Assembly (NCBI GenBank): GCA_002189035.1 | Contig: CM007992.1 | Coordinates: 682,001 to 746,000, forward strand | Direction of reading: 5' to 3' | Length of the DNA: 64,000 bases | Source of the DNA: Utricularia gibba | Taxonomy: Eukaryota > Streptophyta > Magnoliopsida > Lamiales > Lentibulariaceae | Part shown: positions 1 to 13,321 of the stretch, in pieces | Layout of the letters: every line of letters starts with the position of its first letter | Position numbering within the stretch: the first letter of the stretch is position 1 | Notes under the pieces: model-generated | What the model was told of the DNA's origin: nothing | Databases searched by the model: none | What the model saw: only the letters and a program-made list of their open reading frames with translations | Program-made: the position numbers and the translations under genes

Positions 1-1703
1 GAACGGCCTTTGCCAGCTCCATGAAACGAGAGACGGAGAGATTCTGATCGCGGGCTACTTCCGACAGATAGCAGTCGATCAGTTTCCCAACCTTCAACCA
101 AGATCCATGCCCCAGAACGAAATCGCTCTCATTTGCGCTGTTCTTCACCATCTTCGTCTCACAGTTGAGTTCCTGAGATGCAACAAACTTCCCCAACAGT
201 TGCAGAACATGTTCGATATCGTATGTGGTGACCTGAGGTGGCCTTGCAGGGATCAGCAGATCATTGACAGAAGCCTCGTCTAGCTTCAAACTGATGGACT
301 CGATCAGATCTTCCGTATACGAATCACTAATGCCGGTCAAGATCGAAACTTTAAGCAGTTTCAACAAGAAGCTGCAAGAGCATGTAATACCCTTATCAGC
401 AGGAAGCAAGCAGATGATGGTCTCGACCAAAGCTCTGTTCCTGAGAATGTGACTTTCAGAAACCAGTGCATCAACCGTCTCCGGGAGCCATCTGATGGCA
501 TACATCTTGAGCGCCTCCCCGATAACGACGCCGTCCATTCGACCCTTCGCTTTTATCGCAACCATAACTCTCCTGTAGAGCTCAATGTCCAATTCACATA
601 TGTCTTCCACCCACCAATCTTTAGGCACAGACTCTGATTTCCTCAGTTGCTTCACTCCGGTCTGCATTATCTCGCTCAAGGTAGTCGTTCTCCGGTTGTG
701 AGTATAAGACCATGTGATCAGGGAAGGATCAACTGAAGTTTTGGATGCAATGGAGTCAACGCATCTTCCAGCTATTTTCAGATGCTCAGACCAGGGAAGA
801 AGAGACTCAGTTGTCTGAAGAACAATGATGGCATCTTTCCATGCTCGTAAAACACTGGAATTCAGAAACACCTCTATCTTCAAGATGAGGTTTCCTCTGT
901 CAACCTCCTCCGTCATCTCCAGATACTCCGCTGCGCAGCGAATGGCGACGACATTGTAGGCGTTCAGGGTCACTGCTATGCCGTAGCAGAATTTGGCGCA
1001 TACTTCAAACGCCTTTGGACCACCAGGGAAATCAACCAACTGAATTTCATCACTGCCTTCTTCACTGGCTTTAAGAAACAGGCTCTGTAATATACTGCTC
1101 TTTGACAAGAGAGGGAACTGCAAAACCATGAAACAGTTCAGTGAAGAAGGAAACCTTAGAAAACTATAGCACAAGGCATGTGCTCTCCAAAAAACAATCA
1201 CCTTGTGCAGGTAAAACTTAATGTCATCAACTTTTATGATAACATCAGTTTCCAGTTCAGATGACACACACCTGCAAAAATGTTCTCAAAAAGCTGTAAG
1301 TAGTTGACAAGAGACAGAGGGACCATGGAAATTAAGACGCGGGGGTTATTTCATGATACTTGAGTCATCTTCACCAAGCTCAAGTTGGTGTTCAACTTTA
1401 CAGCTGCAATGAACCTTGATCATAAATTCTATGCAACTACAACGGAAGGGAGTCTATTCACACAGCGACCGCTCTGTGAACTGGTCTACAAGTAATGAAA
1501 ACCATGGTTTCTTTTACAGGGAGTGTAGAAGATAGTTAAAAAAAATATGTAGTTGAGAAATGATTGTTCATGATTGAATGGATGCGATCATGTGCGAAAT
1601 TGAAGATAAGAAAACTACAGAAACAAGAACAGATTGGTTACCTTACGCAATTGTCAACGTTTTGAAATGAATCAGGCTTTGATCCCAGTTTCATGAACTT
1701 CAT
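1..1703 (-). CDS. NPH3/RPT2-like BTB domain protein (3' end outside window)
   Basis: Coding exons on the minus strand are 1642-1703, 1202-1271 and 1117 running past position 1. The start at 1703 gives MKFMKLGSKPDSF, the usual opening of this family. The BTB/POZ fold follows (SSELETDVIIKVDD, then FPLLSKSSILQ). The NPH3 domain comes next, with DWWVEDICELDIELYRRVM and MYAIRWLPE, and near the edge KVGKLIDCYLSEVARD. Introns are GT-AG and the frame is continuous across all three exons. Family members act as CUL3 substrate adaptors at the plasma membrane in phototropin or auxin-transport signalling; that role is inferred from the family only. About 416 residues are visible of a usual 570 to 650, so the C-terminal part, including the coiled coil and phosphorylated tail, lies outside. 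It is head-to-head with the proteasome gene. Confidence 0.93.
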
Positions 1704-3542
1704 CTTTTGTTGTAAGAGAAAACGAAAACTTTAGCCTCCTGGATGTCACAATGAACACATCACAGCTCAGGAATCAAGAAAGAGAAAACACTTGTACCTT
1801 GTTGAACTTCCACAAATCACACTTCAAAAGGCAAATCCCGGAAAATGTGGCTAAAATATTCTAGAGTTCCAACAAATGTTGGCGAAAACTAGAAAAAAGA
1901 ACAAAAATCTGCAAAGCCAGATCATCACATGCTATGCTGCATGAAGTGACAAAAAAGCTTCATTCTTTTTAACCAGTCCCCTTCCCCCTTTAGACAGAAA
2001 TCTTTGGAACACACAGAAGACAGCAAAACAAGCACAAGAAAACAGAACCCACGAGCAAAAACGCAGGAGCAACCCCAACTTTTTTCCTGAACAACCCAGT
2101 TGAAGAACATGCTCTCGATTCCCGAGCCCAGAAGACAGGAACTAAGCTACAAGACAACAGCACGAAACAGTCTTTTTATCTAACCTTGCTCTTCAATCTT
2201 CACTCGGCACTGCTCATTGCCGGTGCTCCGAGAACTCTTCGTTTCCCACTACTCCAACCAACGAAAGCAAAGCCTGCGTAGCCTGTCGTTGTTCATCGAT
2301 ATATATGATTACACCAATGGCATTAATACGAGAGATGAGTTCGTGTTGATGGCCCACCGACCTCGGAAGACGAAAACTACAGAGAGTTAAATGATCCCAG
2401 CCGCCTTTGGCATTACTCCTGATTCACAAAGATTTTCCCTTCCAACCTCCAATACCCATCCCCGTCATGCTTCTTCTTTATGAACGTGGTTGTGGGGTGA
2501 GGTGGGGGGAGCCGGGGTGCCTGTCCTCACAGCTTTATTATTTATGGGTGTGCGTGTGGGGGAAGGGAAGATAGATAGAAAGCAAGCAAGGCACCCACTC
2601 TGAATCCCTGAGCAACTTGTGTCTCTGCTGTTTTCCGAAGCCCAAAACCCACCACCACCGCCCTTCAAAGAACTCACCTTTCTCCAAAACAAACCAAATA
2701 CCTCGTGAAGACAAAGTACAAGATCGTGCAAGAAATGCAAAACCGGGAAAAAAATGTAAGCTTTGTGTAGCTACAGAAGCAGGTGGGAACAGTGGTTCTT
2801 GGAGCTGCAGCTCTCTGCTTTATGCACGCTAACACGCTTTTTGGAGCCACTTTTGGGGTCATTGTGGGCCACCACCGCAGGGGTATTAATGATGTCACCC
2901 AATTTAATTATCAATTTAACCGAAATGTCATTTTACTTGGTTCGTGCATATTCATCATGCCTTGACGCCCACACCAGTATATTTTTATTATTTTTAAAAT
3001 AGAAAATTTTTACATTTCATGATAAAATTATTTTTTTAAAAAAATAAATATTTGAAATAATTTTTTAATTAACTTATTATAATAAACATCGAATTTTATA
3101 AAAAAAAATAATCTAGTAAAATCATTTAAAATGAGGAAATGAAACGTAAGCACACAAATGATTTCCAGTCGTTCGATTAATCGACGTAGCCAAATTTGGG
3201 ATTTGATCGAACGGTCAGAAACCGTTAATTAAACATATGGGCCTCAGGGATGGATGGGTCTGGTACTGGGCCTGAGCCTCGCGGGTATGCGTTTAGGGAT
3301 GCGTCGACAGGCCCAAACGTGTCTAATCGTTTAATTTCTTGGTAATTTTTTTATTTTTCTTTACCATAATATAATATAATATTTATTTATTTTTGGGTTT
3401 ATTGTCTAATTTCTTGAGGGAAAAGAAAACCTCAATGGAAGCAAAAAACATTTCAATTTGGTGAGAATTGATAGACAGATCTTGAAACCCTGAGAAAAAA
3501 ACATTGTTTCTTGAGCATCTGATTCTTGTTCCAAGTTTTGCA
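1704..3542. other. Divergent spacer: NPH3-like leader and promoter, then PBF1 promoter
   Basis: No open frame here resembles a protein. The part next to 1703 (to roughly 2650) is probably leader sequence of the NPH3-like gene, possibly with a leader intron. From about 2960 to 3170 it is AT-rich spacer. Three site II-type motifs lie at 3238-3243, 3267-3272 (both TGGGCC) and 3310-3315 (GGCCCA), 230 to 300 bases before the proteasome start codon. This is a common arrangement for plant housekeeping genes. Confidence 0.6.
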
Positions 3543-5322
3543 ATGACAAAGCAGCAAGCAAATTGGTCTCCTTACGATAACAATGGAGGGTAACCTGAAT
3601 CCCACAATTCTTTTTTTTTCTTTTTTTTGATGGAACGGGTGGGCTGAAGGGTTGCTCACAGTGGTGGTTGTTTTCTGTTTCTGTTTTTAGGACCTGCGTT
3701 GCGATCGCTGGAGCTGATTACTGTGTGATTGCGGCTGATACTCGGATGTCAACGGGCTATAACATTCTTACGCGGGACTACTCCAAAATCATTCAGCTGT
3801 AAAGTTTGAATTTTGCTGCTATTCGTTACGAATTTTATTTGTGGTCATAGGTGCTTGATCGGCATTTTGGTTGGGGCGTGATGTGAGGATTTTTAATTGT
3901 TAAACTTTGTCATGGGTATTGATTTGGTGCAGAAATAGTGTGTTCCAGCACCAGACTACAAGATTGTGGTTAAAAAGACAGATGTTTAGTTTATATGGAT
4001 CAATTACCTTAGACCTCTATATATGGGACATCTATTAGTTCAATCTGGGAGCCACGTAAAATAAGGAGTATTAGGGCCTCATAAAGTTTTTGGATACTGA
4101 AATTTTTTTGGTGTTTATGAAAAAATGAACTTTATTGGATTCTAATCAAGTGAGTTTCCTTCAATCCTGCTGGTTGTGCCTGCTTCTTTGTGATCAAGTT
4201 TGACAGTCGCATTTCTTGTTTATTTTTTTATGCATTGTTTTACATAAATCTGCCATGTCAATTTTTGTTGATTGTAGTGATTTTATTCTTGTTAACAATG
4301 CAGAGCAGACAAGTCTGTGATGGCATCCTCAGGGTTCCAGGCTGATGTGAGAGCTCTGCAAAAGGTCTTGTCTGCTAGGCACTCGGTGAGTTATTTCCCC
4401 ATTTTAAAGATGAGAGTTGTGCTCATTTTCTCGACTTTATAATAATTGATGGCGGCCGCTCTCTGAAACCAATATCTGTTATCTGAAATACTTGTTTTCA
4501 TTTGATTGAATGATGTAAATTGCAGCTCTACCAACATCAGCATAACAAGCAAATGAGCTGCCCTGCAATGGCACAGCTTCTCTCTAACACCCTGTACTAC
4601 AAGCGTTTCTTCCCTTACTATGCTTTCAATGTGTTGGGTGGCCTTGACAGTGAAGGTAAGCATGGTATTATTGATCTTGTCGTAGAGAAATCTTTTTGCT
4701 CATGACATGTTTCTTTTATTGGCTAATGAAGGCAAGGGTTGTGTTTTTACGTATGACGCTGTGGGGTCATACGAGAGGGTGGGATACAGTGCTCAAGGTT
4801 CTGGAGCTACTCTTATCACTCCATTTTTGGACAACCAACTCAAGTCTCCAAGTCCTCTGTTATTACCTGCAAGGGTGAGTACTACTATCATTAAGATGAA
4901 TACTCTTGTCATCTGCTTAAGTTTCCTTGTTTTCATGTGCTAATAACTATAATGTACTTCAGGATGCAATTACCCCTCTTTCTCAAACGGAGGCCATTGA
5001 CTTGCTGAAAACTTGTTTTGCGTCTGCCACTGAAAGAGATATATATACGGTATTTTATTCTTCTTCTTTACCAAGTTAACCATGCTAAGCACTACATTTT
5101 TCAGATTTTGTAGCTCGAGCCCCATTGTGAAGTATTATTTACAATATTCCTTGTTAGATGAGATTGACTGCTGTCTCACCCCTTGAACCAACTACACTCT
5201 CCCCTGAATTTCATATCTGAAAGAAGTTTCCTACGTTGTCTTCGCAGGGAGACAGGCTGGAAATTGTCATCTTGAACGGAAGTGGAATAGTGCGCCAATA
5301 CATGGAGCTCCGTAAAGACTAG
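3543..5322 (+). CDS. PBF1: 20S proteasome subunit beta type-1 (beta6)
   Basis: Seven exons: 3543-3589, 3691-3798, 4304-4385, 4526-4655, 4732-4874, 4963-5049 and 5248-5322. They total 672 bases and 223 residues, the family length. The start [16 protein letters not shown] matches plant PBF1, followed by [20 protein letters not shown], the Ntn-hydrolase core. Later landmarks are [24 protein letters not shown] and [15 protein letters not shown]. Beta6 is a structural, non-catalytic subunit of the 20S core, and no propeptide with a catalytic threonine is seen, as expected. All introns are GT-AG and every exon phase agrees. The gene is convergent with the PP2C gene. Confidence 0.97.
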
Positions 5323-5732
5323 GGGATGCTAAATGCCCTCTGCTACTTTTCCTACTTTTGCGCCGTGGGGCTTTATGCTTCCTGGTATTTGCTGATTCTT
5401 GAGAATTTTCATTTGGGCAACCGGGTTCCGACATTTACAGATTGGCAGCTTATTTCATGACTACATCTCGGTTTACATATCTTAAGATGTGTTATGTTAC
5501 TCCTATTTTTCCCTGTATGGATGTTATAATTAACTTGTTTCATAGAAAGAACTGCAAAAGATGAAACCAGGCCACCTATACCATCATATCAATTCTGGGA
5601 GAGTCGAGAGGTTGATCAGGAAGATAACTTAAGGCACAGGAGTTCAAATGGGGTGCACCAAATCCTGTGTATTTATGTATGTACAGCACACCCTCCGGAC
5701 CAGATGTTATACATTTGCTTTTTCCAGCAGCT
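5323..5732. other. Convergent 3' region between PBF1 and PP2C
   Basis: Spacer of about 410 bases holding the 3' untranslated regions of the two converging genes. No further gene, repeat or RNA was recognised. Confidence 0.6.
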
Positions 5733-8211
5733 TCAACTTGAGGTGTTGTTTTCTTTGTCACCTAAACAACTAGTAGCTGAAGTAGCGGCTGATGTGCAGC
5801 TTCTTTTCTTGAACTCAACTAGAATCATGGTCATGTTATCACAGCCCTCTCCTCCGAGAGTCGATGGTGCCAGGCATTTGTCTAGCACCCGCTCGCAGAC
5901 GGTGGAAAGCTTGCTTTCCTGCATTTAAAGTATGCAGCTAGTTAATGACTCCACTGTGGGGGAGGATGTGAACTTCAGCACAACTTACAGATTTTAGCTG
6001 CTCCCTTACGAAATCTACTAGTTGCTGGCTTGACATGCAGTCCCTTAGAAAGAGGCCAAATATACTTCAGCATAAAAGACTTCCTACCCAAAGAACAGCT
6101 CAGATGTTTGGGATGCTGCTTACCAAACGCCATCGCAGGCTAAGACAAGAAATTCATCGTCGTCACAGAGTTCCACCTGGTCAAAAAAAAAAAAAAACAG
6201 TACTGCATGATCAGATGGCATGTAGAATATGGAAGGAGATGGAAGGAAGCAGCAGCATACAGTGTTTATATCTGGATTTGCAGTGACTATTTGCTTTTCA
6301 GCAGGCAAAAACTTATTCTGCTTGAACTCCATATCCCCTGCAACGAAGACAAATGGATCGAAAGTTAGCTATGATCATGTGGGAAAAGCAGAAATAAAGC
6401 GCACGCACCTATAGCTCTTGCGAGATTTAAGCTGCCATTCACACGGCCTGCATGGATGAAGCCACCAGCTTTCAGGATTCTCTCTTTTTCAACCTCAAGA
6501 TCAGGCTTATGGTCTCTAGAGAGATTGTATGCCTAATGAAAGAAAAGACACTCAGGCTCATCAGGCCAGGTGAATGGATTTTTACAAATATAGCACATTC
6601 AGAGATAGTACCTGGCCGTTACGGGAGATAACACAGCGAGAATCGCCTGCATTAGCCACAACAAGTTGGTTCTCCCTTACAAGAGCAACACAAGCAGTAC
6701 AACCAGATGTTGGCCCAGCAAAATCGGAATGTGGCCCCTGCAGGGAAGGGTGTTTCCAAGCTAAACAGTGGCTGAACTAAAGCGAACAGAGGCTCCAGAA
6801 GGCCATTTGAGTTTCTATGTAAACAAGTTTTTAGAAGTCAAGAACATGCATATCAGGTTGTTCAGTGAGATACCTCTTCAAACGCCCAATCATCAACTTG
6901 GTCATTCTTTTCGGAAGCTTTTGGGGACCATATAAAACCTTCTATCATGCCACTAAACTTGTTGATTTTATCCCCAAGAATTGCCAATTCCCTCCAGCCT
7001 CTTTGACCACGCATCATCTCATCCATCCTGATTCATGAATGCAAAATTTCTAGGCTATTCCTCTCCACAAAAATGTACGTTTTAAAGGGTAACGCTTAGA
7101 AGAAAATGAAATGAGCAGAGAGGTGGTTGTCTCAAACAAATAGTTATAAGAAAGTATAAGTATATAAGGTAAGGTAAGAACAAGCTTGGAGCATAGTGTT
7201 TGAAAGTTCACAAAGCAGTCTTTCGACTTTCAGTTTTCAATGGAGTACTTCAAAAGATGAGACTAAATAGTAATTCACCTTGCAGATAAGCAATTCAGAA
7301 CACGACCAAAAATCAGGTTTCATATCATCCATGAATTAACCACAAGTTCTAAACAGTTGCTGGTTCAGTATCATTTTATTCAAATAACAGAAGCGCAAGG
7401 AAGCTAAGCCTTTCATCATCTACAAGAAAGCCATAAAATCTTTCCAAATAATGCTACTGTTTTTCATCCATAACCAGAAAGGCTCAGAAGAGATGCAGCA
7501 GGATCCAAAAAGTGCAAACTATTAATGAATACCTGAAGAATGCTTTATGAATCGACGCCCCTACATCTCCAGATGAATATGTTTCGTTCTTGAGCACTTG
7601 TTGGTGAAGGTACTTCGCACAGAATTTGGCAACCACCTTCCCTGTGATATCACAGAAAGAGAGATGCTGATATCCAACACATACATTAAATGGAAAAAAC
7701 AACAAAAGAAATTTTGACACCATCCAATAGGCCAAAAATGATAAACGGGGAGAATGGCCTTCTTCGAAGTCTTCAATCCATACACAGAATGACTAAAGAA
7801 AATGCTCCTTGTGCATAGAATCATTCAGCGAATGAAATGGCAACACAAATGCATTCTAGATTCACCTAAAATATTTTATTCAAAAGTGAATTGCGATGTA
7901 CATACCCCCATGGCCATCATATACACCAAAGAAGGATGTGGATGAATCCAAGTGCGGAATAGCTGCATGCTAGAGAAGAAGCGAAGAACCACAATTACTT
8001 CAAACCATAAACTACAAGAGCTATGGATTATGAATTAAAAAAATAAATAACTTGAGTCACAGAAAAATATTCAGGAAATTCAGATGTAGCTTACAGCATC
8101 TTCCATTGTAGCGCGCCATCCTTGCATGGAAGATACACCAAATCTAAGTCTATCATTTTCTCCATCTTCCGACACCTTGTCCGTTTTTGGAGTACTGAGG
8201 TATACACCCAT
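5733..8211 (-). CDS. Protein phosphatase 2C (PP2C60-like)
   Basis: Ten exons on the minus strand: 8095-8211, 7906-7969, 7533-7641, 6874-7027, 6612-6737, 6409-6532, 6261-6337, 6124-6176, 5989-6043 and 5733-5918. They sum to 1065 bases (354 residues) with all phases consistent. The start [19 protein letters not shown] has a Gly-2 that suggests N-myristoylation. PP2C motifs in order are [32 protein letters not shown] (metal-binding aspartate and glycine), [30 protein letters not shown] and [13 protein letters not shown]. It should be an Mg/Mn-dependent Ser/Thr phosphatase of the subgroup that contains PP2C60; substrate unknown. The tail after the catalytic core is short and serine-rich. Confidence 0.95.
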
Positions 8212-9691
8212 CTCAAACTAACTACAAGAGAAAGGGCACATCAAAAGAAATCAGAAAATCTAAAGAAAAAGCAATCAGAAGTGATTTCTCACTCTAATCC
8301 CAAACAATTTTCAGTCAACTTTCTCGATACTTTAAGATCATTCCCTCCAGCCACAGAAATAATAACAAAAAAACAAGAACACCCGCTGAAATGCACTCAA
8401 AACAGCAAATATATAAAGTTCACTCCGACCATTATCTGCACAAAATTCAGTCGCAGAATTACACCAACCTTTCTTTTTCTCTTTACATCCCAAGCCTCAC
8501 CATAATACAAGACAAAAATGAAATCATTTTATCCAGGAACACCAAGCAGCAATCACGATCACAATCAGACCAAAAATTTGCAGAAATACAGATCCTTTTT
8601 TTCTTCTGAATACAAAGCAAAAAAGACTCATCGGATCTCCCCACCTGAACGCAACAAATCCCAATTACCAACAACAAAACAAAAAGTTCAAAGCTTCGGT
8701 ATTAACATAAGCAATACATGAAAAATAAAAGAACCCCTCCACAGTATCCACGATAGAGAAAACGGGTGGATCAGAAAAGTCAATTTAACCAGAAATTGCG
8801 CTGAGATTCTTAGACGACTCCGAGATTCTGAGGTTTTTAGCCTGAAGAGATGCTCAGAATAGCACCCATAAAGGAGTATTGATACCACAAAATTTGATTT
8901 TCCTCCTAACAACAACAGCTACAAAAGTTTCACCCAATCTGCATCTTTAACCGCGAACTGTTTTGGAATACCAAGAACTATTACATCATGGATAAGAAAG
9001 ATCTACGTCCAGTGCAAAAATAATAATAAAAAATTGCAGACTCTTGACTCTCCCCCAAAAAGATAAATTCAAGAACGCGCTTGTTGTGGTAGTTACCGCA
9101 TGGTAAGTGAGTAATGAGCCCACATGAATGCACACCCTAGTCTCCCTTCTCCGATCTCTTACAGACACAAAACTATTTGTTTCTTTCAATGGCGACACAA
9201 ACCTGGTTTCTTGAAATTCACCCCCATTCTGTGTCACTGCAATTGGGTAATCTTTTCAGTATCATGAATTTAACTGTGCAGAAAGATATTCTCCTGCTTA
9301 AAATGTCTAAATCCACATCCCTGTCACCAGAAAATGACAACTAAACAAATATTTTTTATTTTTAAACATTAATATATATTTAAAATACTATTTTATTTAA
9401 TAGATATATTTAAAAAAGATTAAATCTTCTCTAATTAAAAAAATCCAGAGTAAGACAATTGATTAATATTTTATATATTAAATAAACATTTCTTTAATTT
9501 CGAGATTTAATTTAAAAAATTATTTAATCATGTTTTGAAATAATATTATTCATTTTAGACATTTGTTTCATCATTACAAAATTAACACATAAACAATACA
9601 CAGTATACTGGATGGGGAACAACATGCCAGGATTCCAAGTACCCCAACCAACAAATGGAACTTGAAAAAAAAAGCTGTGGATGTGCTCCTC
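8212..9691. other. PP2C leader/promoter and AT-rich spacer
   Basis: Positions 8212 to about 9240 are probably the 5' untranslated leader (perhaps with an intron) and promoter of the minus-strand PP2C gene. From 9345 to 9590 the sequence is very AT-rich. Positions 9590-9691 are the 3' end of the transporter gene. I see no supported gene. Confidence 0.5.
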
Positions 9692-11622
9692 CTATCTTGA
9701 GATGCTGGCGTCTTCTTCAACGAGAGAAAGAAGCTCAACGTTGACGGCTTCCTGATCCTCAAACCCCACTTTCGTGTTCAGGATCTCTTCTGGGAGAATC
9801 GCAGAATTGGGATCTGCTCTGGGCACCAGAAACAGCAGAAACAGGGGACTGATCCTCAGAATGTTCCTCACCAGAACAGCCACCCAGAGTTCGCCAAATT
9901 CTGTCCTGGTGACTCCCAGAAGGTGAAGGAGGAGCCCCCCACCCAGGAGGAGGTGAGGATCCCGGCATTGTCGATGGACATCAGCAAGGCGAAGAAGGTG
10001 CCCTCGATGCCTGGGGGGCAGAGCTTCGAGCTCAGGACAAGAAGAGGCATCCACTTGAGCCTGCCTATCATTTGCGACACACTAACATCCATGACAACGA
10101 AGAGGGAGTCGGGGATCCCAAGTTTCAAGTTGAGGCGGAGTATGAGCACCAGGTCTAGCATCCCGGAGGCACAAGACAGGAGTTGTGCCCAGAAGAGGAT
10201 GTCGCGAAAAGGGTAGTTTTTCAGGGCGTACTGATAGAGTATGGCGCCCAAAAGAGAGCCCACGGAGCCGATTGCCATGATGTAACCGATGGTTTGCTGT
10301 GGAGAAGTTAACTCGTTAGTGACAGGTAGAATTACTTGCAGTTGTGGTTGGAATTTTGATTACAGAGTACTACTTGCCTTGGAGAATTGTGGCCCATCCT
10401 TTGCATCTGTTGCCCAATAGAACATTCCTTCTGTTACATCCAGACTTAAGCTCAGACAGAAGTACATGTACACGCATGGCTTCCACACATCTGGGCACTT
10501 CAACGTCTTCCACAATGCTGTAGCGGCCGAGACAACTTTTTGGTTTATCTGATAAAGCAACTCATTTACAGAAGAATCAAGTGATGTACTCAGAGTTATG
10601 AGGTGCTTTTCAAGTGTGAAAATGCAATCAGTTGGAGACACTGCCGTAAGTTTCTATTATTTCATGTATGGAAAGAGAAGGTTATGAACGTTTACCTGCT
10701 CATAAGATAAGCTAAACGCCTGAGATTCCTTGAATGAGAGACCTACAAGTAGCACTAACGTAGATGGTATAGCCAGCAAGCCATACACCCCCTTCAAATT
10801 AGACCAGAACAAGCAAAAACTTATGTTTCAGAAGCTTTTCAACCAACTGCAACAAGTGTTTTCTTGAACAAATGAACCAAACCTGAGACCCAATCAAGTG
10901 AACAAGAATGCCACTGAGTGAAAATCCAATTAGAGATCCAATTGAAGCACTCAAGGCGCACAAACTCTGCATATCTGCTGCTAGTGAAGGATATGCACCA
11001 CTTTTCTGAGCAACACACGCATCTACAGTTACATCAGCAATTGCAACACTCCCACTTCCTGCTGTGAGCAAAAGTATTGCTAACACAATGTGCAAGTCGT
11101 TATCTAGTGATAGCACAGCCATAGCAATGATACCAAGAATACCTGCAACCAAACCAAAATTCAGCATTTACATCACTTCTCCCTAAGCATTTTAATTAAA
11201 GGTAACTGGCGATTTAAGCATAAGATGTGAATTTGAACACTTCATTTACCAGCAAAAACAAAATAAGGTCTTCGGTGATACCCCAAAATGGGAATAAGAT
11301 CAGTGAGAAGACCCCAAAGTGGTTTGACAATCCAAGGTATCGAAGTGATTCCTCTGTAGACCTGAGCCTCGGATGGCTGCACTTTTTGCACATCTTTCAT
11401 GTAATATTGAGTACCCACTTTATTGAAAGCTCCTCCAAGCCCTTGACTGATACCATAAATTACTATAACACCAAAAACGAATGTCCAGTGTAGCTCAATC
11501 GCAAGCATTCTGAACCAAGAAAATGGCGCCGACAAAAAACCCCAGATCCCATTTCTTGGAGGATCAATTTGTTCGAAATCATTAGCGCGAGAAGCAGCAT
11601 CTCCCTGTTCCTCCCCCATCAT
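9692..11622 (-). CDS. Folate-biopterin transporter family protein, frameshifted in last exon
   Basis: Five exons on the minus strand: 11250-11622, 10883-11142, 10696-10791, 10378-10548 and 9692-10296. The first ATG (11622) gives [15 protein letters not shown]. Membrane-helix segments follow with family landmarks: [69 protein letters not shown], then [13 protein letters not shown] and [11 protein letters not shown]. It is an integral membrane carrier of the BT1/FBT family, with about 12 helices and plausible pterin or folate transport; substrate unproven. Intron 4 has a GC donor at 10377/10376. In exon 5 the frame breaks at a C run (9935-9940). The frame upstream ends WVGG and the one downstream continues [13 protein letters not shown]. 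The exon is 605 bases where 606 is needed, so one G appears missing on the coding strand. Repaired length would be about 501 residues. Confidence 0.88.
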
Positions 11623-12125
11623 CCAGGACTGGAAATCTCCCAACTAGTTTAGCTTGCCCGTCGGTGTTCCGGAGACATATTCAAAGAGGATTCCGGAAAG
11701 TCAACGCAATAGACACGTTGAAATCCTGGCGAACTTCTGACCGGTGGGAGATCAGTAGGTAGAGCTATAAGAAAACAGAAGAGGCATCAATTGGGTTTTT
11801 GTCTTTGGGTGAGAAAACCCGACCCGGATACCTTGACTCAGCCAATTCACGTTTCTGCTGGAACTGGAAGCTTGAGGACACACGGCCGTCATCGTTGACC
11901 AGGCCAAAGCCACCCCCTTCCAGGCTACCGCATTGTTGGACCTGTTCTAAGCTCAGATTACCAGAGAGAGGGAGAGGTATGTGATTAAAAGAAACTGTTT
12001 ATAGTTTTTTGTTTTTTTTATTCTTTTTTTTGCCCCATTGACGGGAAGGTAATTTTCTAGATTTCTCAACCGTACGACAATCGCCGCCACAGTCGCGACG
12101 GCGCCGAAGCTCGGTAGAGGGGAAA
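11623..12125. promoter_or_regulatory. Shared divergent promoter of transporter and MED30
   Basis: About 500 bases separate the two start codons, which point away from each other. This stretch must hold both leaders and both core promoters. No clear TATA box was seen. A T-rich tract lies at about 12000-12030. Confidence 0.45.
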
Positions 12126-13321
12126 ATGGAGGACAAGGCAGCTGCGACGTGTCCTTCACCTACCTCCAGCAATTACGCTAATAAAACTATTCAAGAACTC
12201 GCTATTGAAGGGCATAAACATCTCGAGGAAACAATTGAGGCTGCTTTCTTGATTCTTTCCGCCATGAACGACGAACTCTGCAATCCCAGCCTCTGGTCCA
12301 CTCCGGCCGGCCCTGTTTCTGTCCCCGCCGCTTCCGCCGGCGTTACCCATAGCAATATCCCCGGAGGACCCAGTAATGTGGGCAGTGCCCACCAATCCAA
12401 TGGTGAGGTATCGTCGGATTCCTCTTCATCTGCTTCATCATCTGCGTCTGCCGCGGCTTCTCAGCCTCATCCTCCACATCATAATAGTTTTGATATTGGA
12501 GGAGGGGCTCTCGATGAGGCTAGACTTCAGTATAAGTCCTCGGTTGCTGCCCTGCGCTCCGTTCTAATTGCAGTTCAGAATTTACAAAAGGTGCATTTCT
12601 GGTTTCTGCCCTAGTTTTCAGTTTAACAGTAGGTTGCTGGGATTATGGTCAATATCAGTGAAATTGAATGAATGGTTTTGAACATCTGTGAGTATTGTTG
12701 CCTATAGTTTGATATCTGCTTCGATTTGGATAATTGATTCTCAAGAAAAGTTGTCCTTGTTTACAAACCCCTCATTCTCTCATCATTCCTGTTCACATTC
12801 ACCCTGTTTTTCTTGTGTTACTTGGATCTATGAATTCCATGTGTGGTTCACATTTTCCAAGTTGTTTTTGAACTTGAAAGTGATTTTTATTTCAGACAAG
12901 CTGCATTTGGTAGTACTTGGAAGACATGTTTTTCATAATTGGGCTCAAGATGCAGTTGCCAAGTTTACCTGTTTACCTAGTCATGTAAAAATTGTTCTTT
13001 AAACACCACAGGCTAAGCCAACTGAATCTACAATCACAAGTGCCTCGGCATCACCAGAAGATCAGATGGAAATCGAGAAGCTTGAAGAGAGGGCCTCCAT
13101 TTTAAGGAAGGTACTGATCTTTGTACATGTATATTGATCATACCTTCATCTTCTCGTCTCCCTGATGCTCTTCTGCTCTTAAACTTGTCCATTTACCTCA
13201 TTTTTTTTAAAACAAAAAACAGGAGCTTGCAGACAAGAACAAGCACATCAAGGTTCTCATAGATCACCTTCGCAACCTAGTAGCAGATATCTGTACTTGG
13301 CAGAGTCCTACCTCACTGTGA
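12126..13321 (+). CDS. MED30: Mediator of RNA polymerase II transcription subunit 30
   Basis: Three exons: 12126-12590, 13012-13110 and 13223-13321 (220 residues, phases consistent). The N-terminal part [21 protein letters not shown] opens the Med30 helical region. A low-complexity Ser/Ala linker follows (about residues 75-120), then [20 protein letters not shown]. The C-terminal coiled coil [30 protein letters not shown] ends TWQSP, as in plant MED30. It is a nuclear Mediator head/core subunit. The gene is head-to-head with the transporter gene. Confidence 0.93.

Noticed and set aside
4139..4303. Possible separate gene in the long second intron of PBF1
   Set aside because: AT-rich, no coding bias, and the flanking exons join in phase.
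8122..8505. 127-residue plus-strand frame opposite the PP2C first exon
   Set aside because: Low-complexity, overlaps PP2C coding and leader sequence, and has no family.
11623..11643. Upstream extension of the transporter frame
   Set aside because: It would begin with TTG; the first ATG is at 11622.
11799..11984. Small plus-strand frame before MED30
   Set aside because: No family, lies in the divergent promoter and leader; could be an upstream frame but no evidence.
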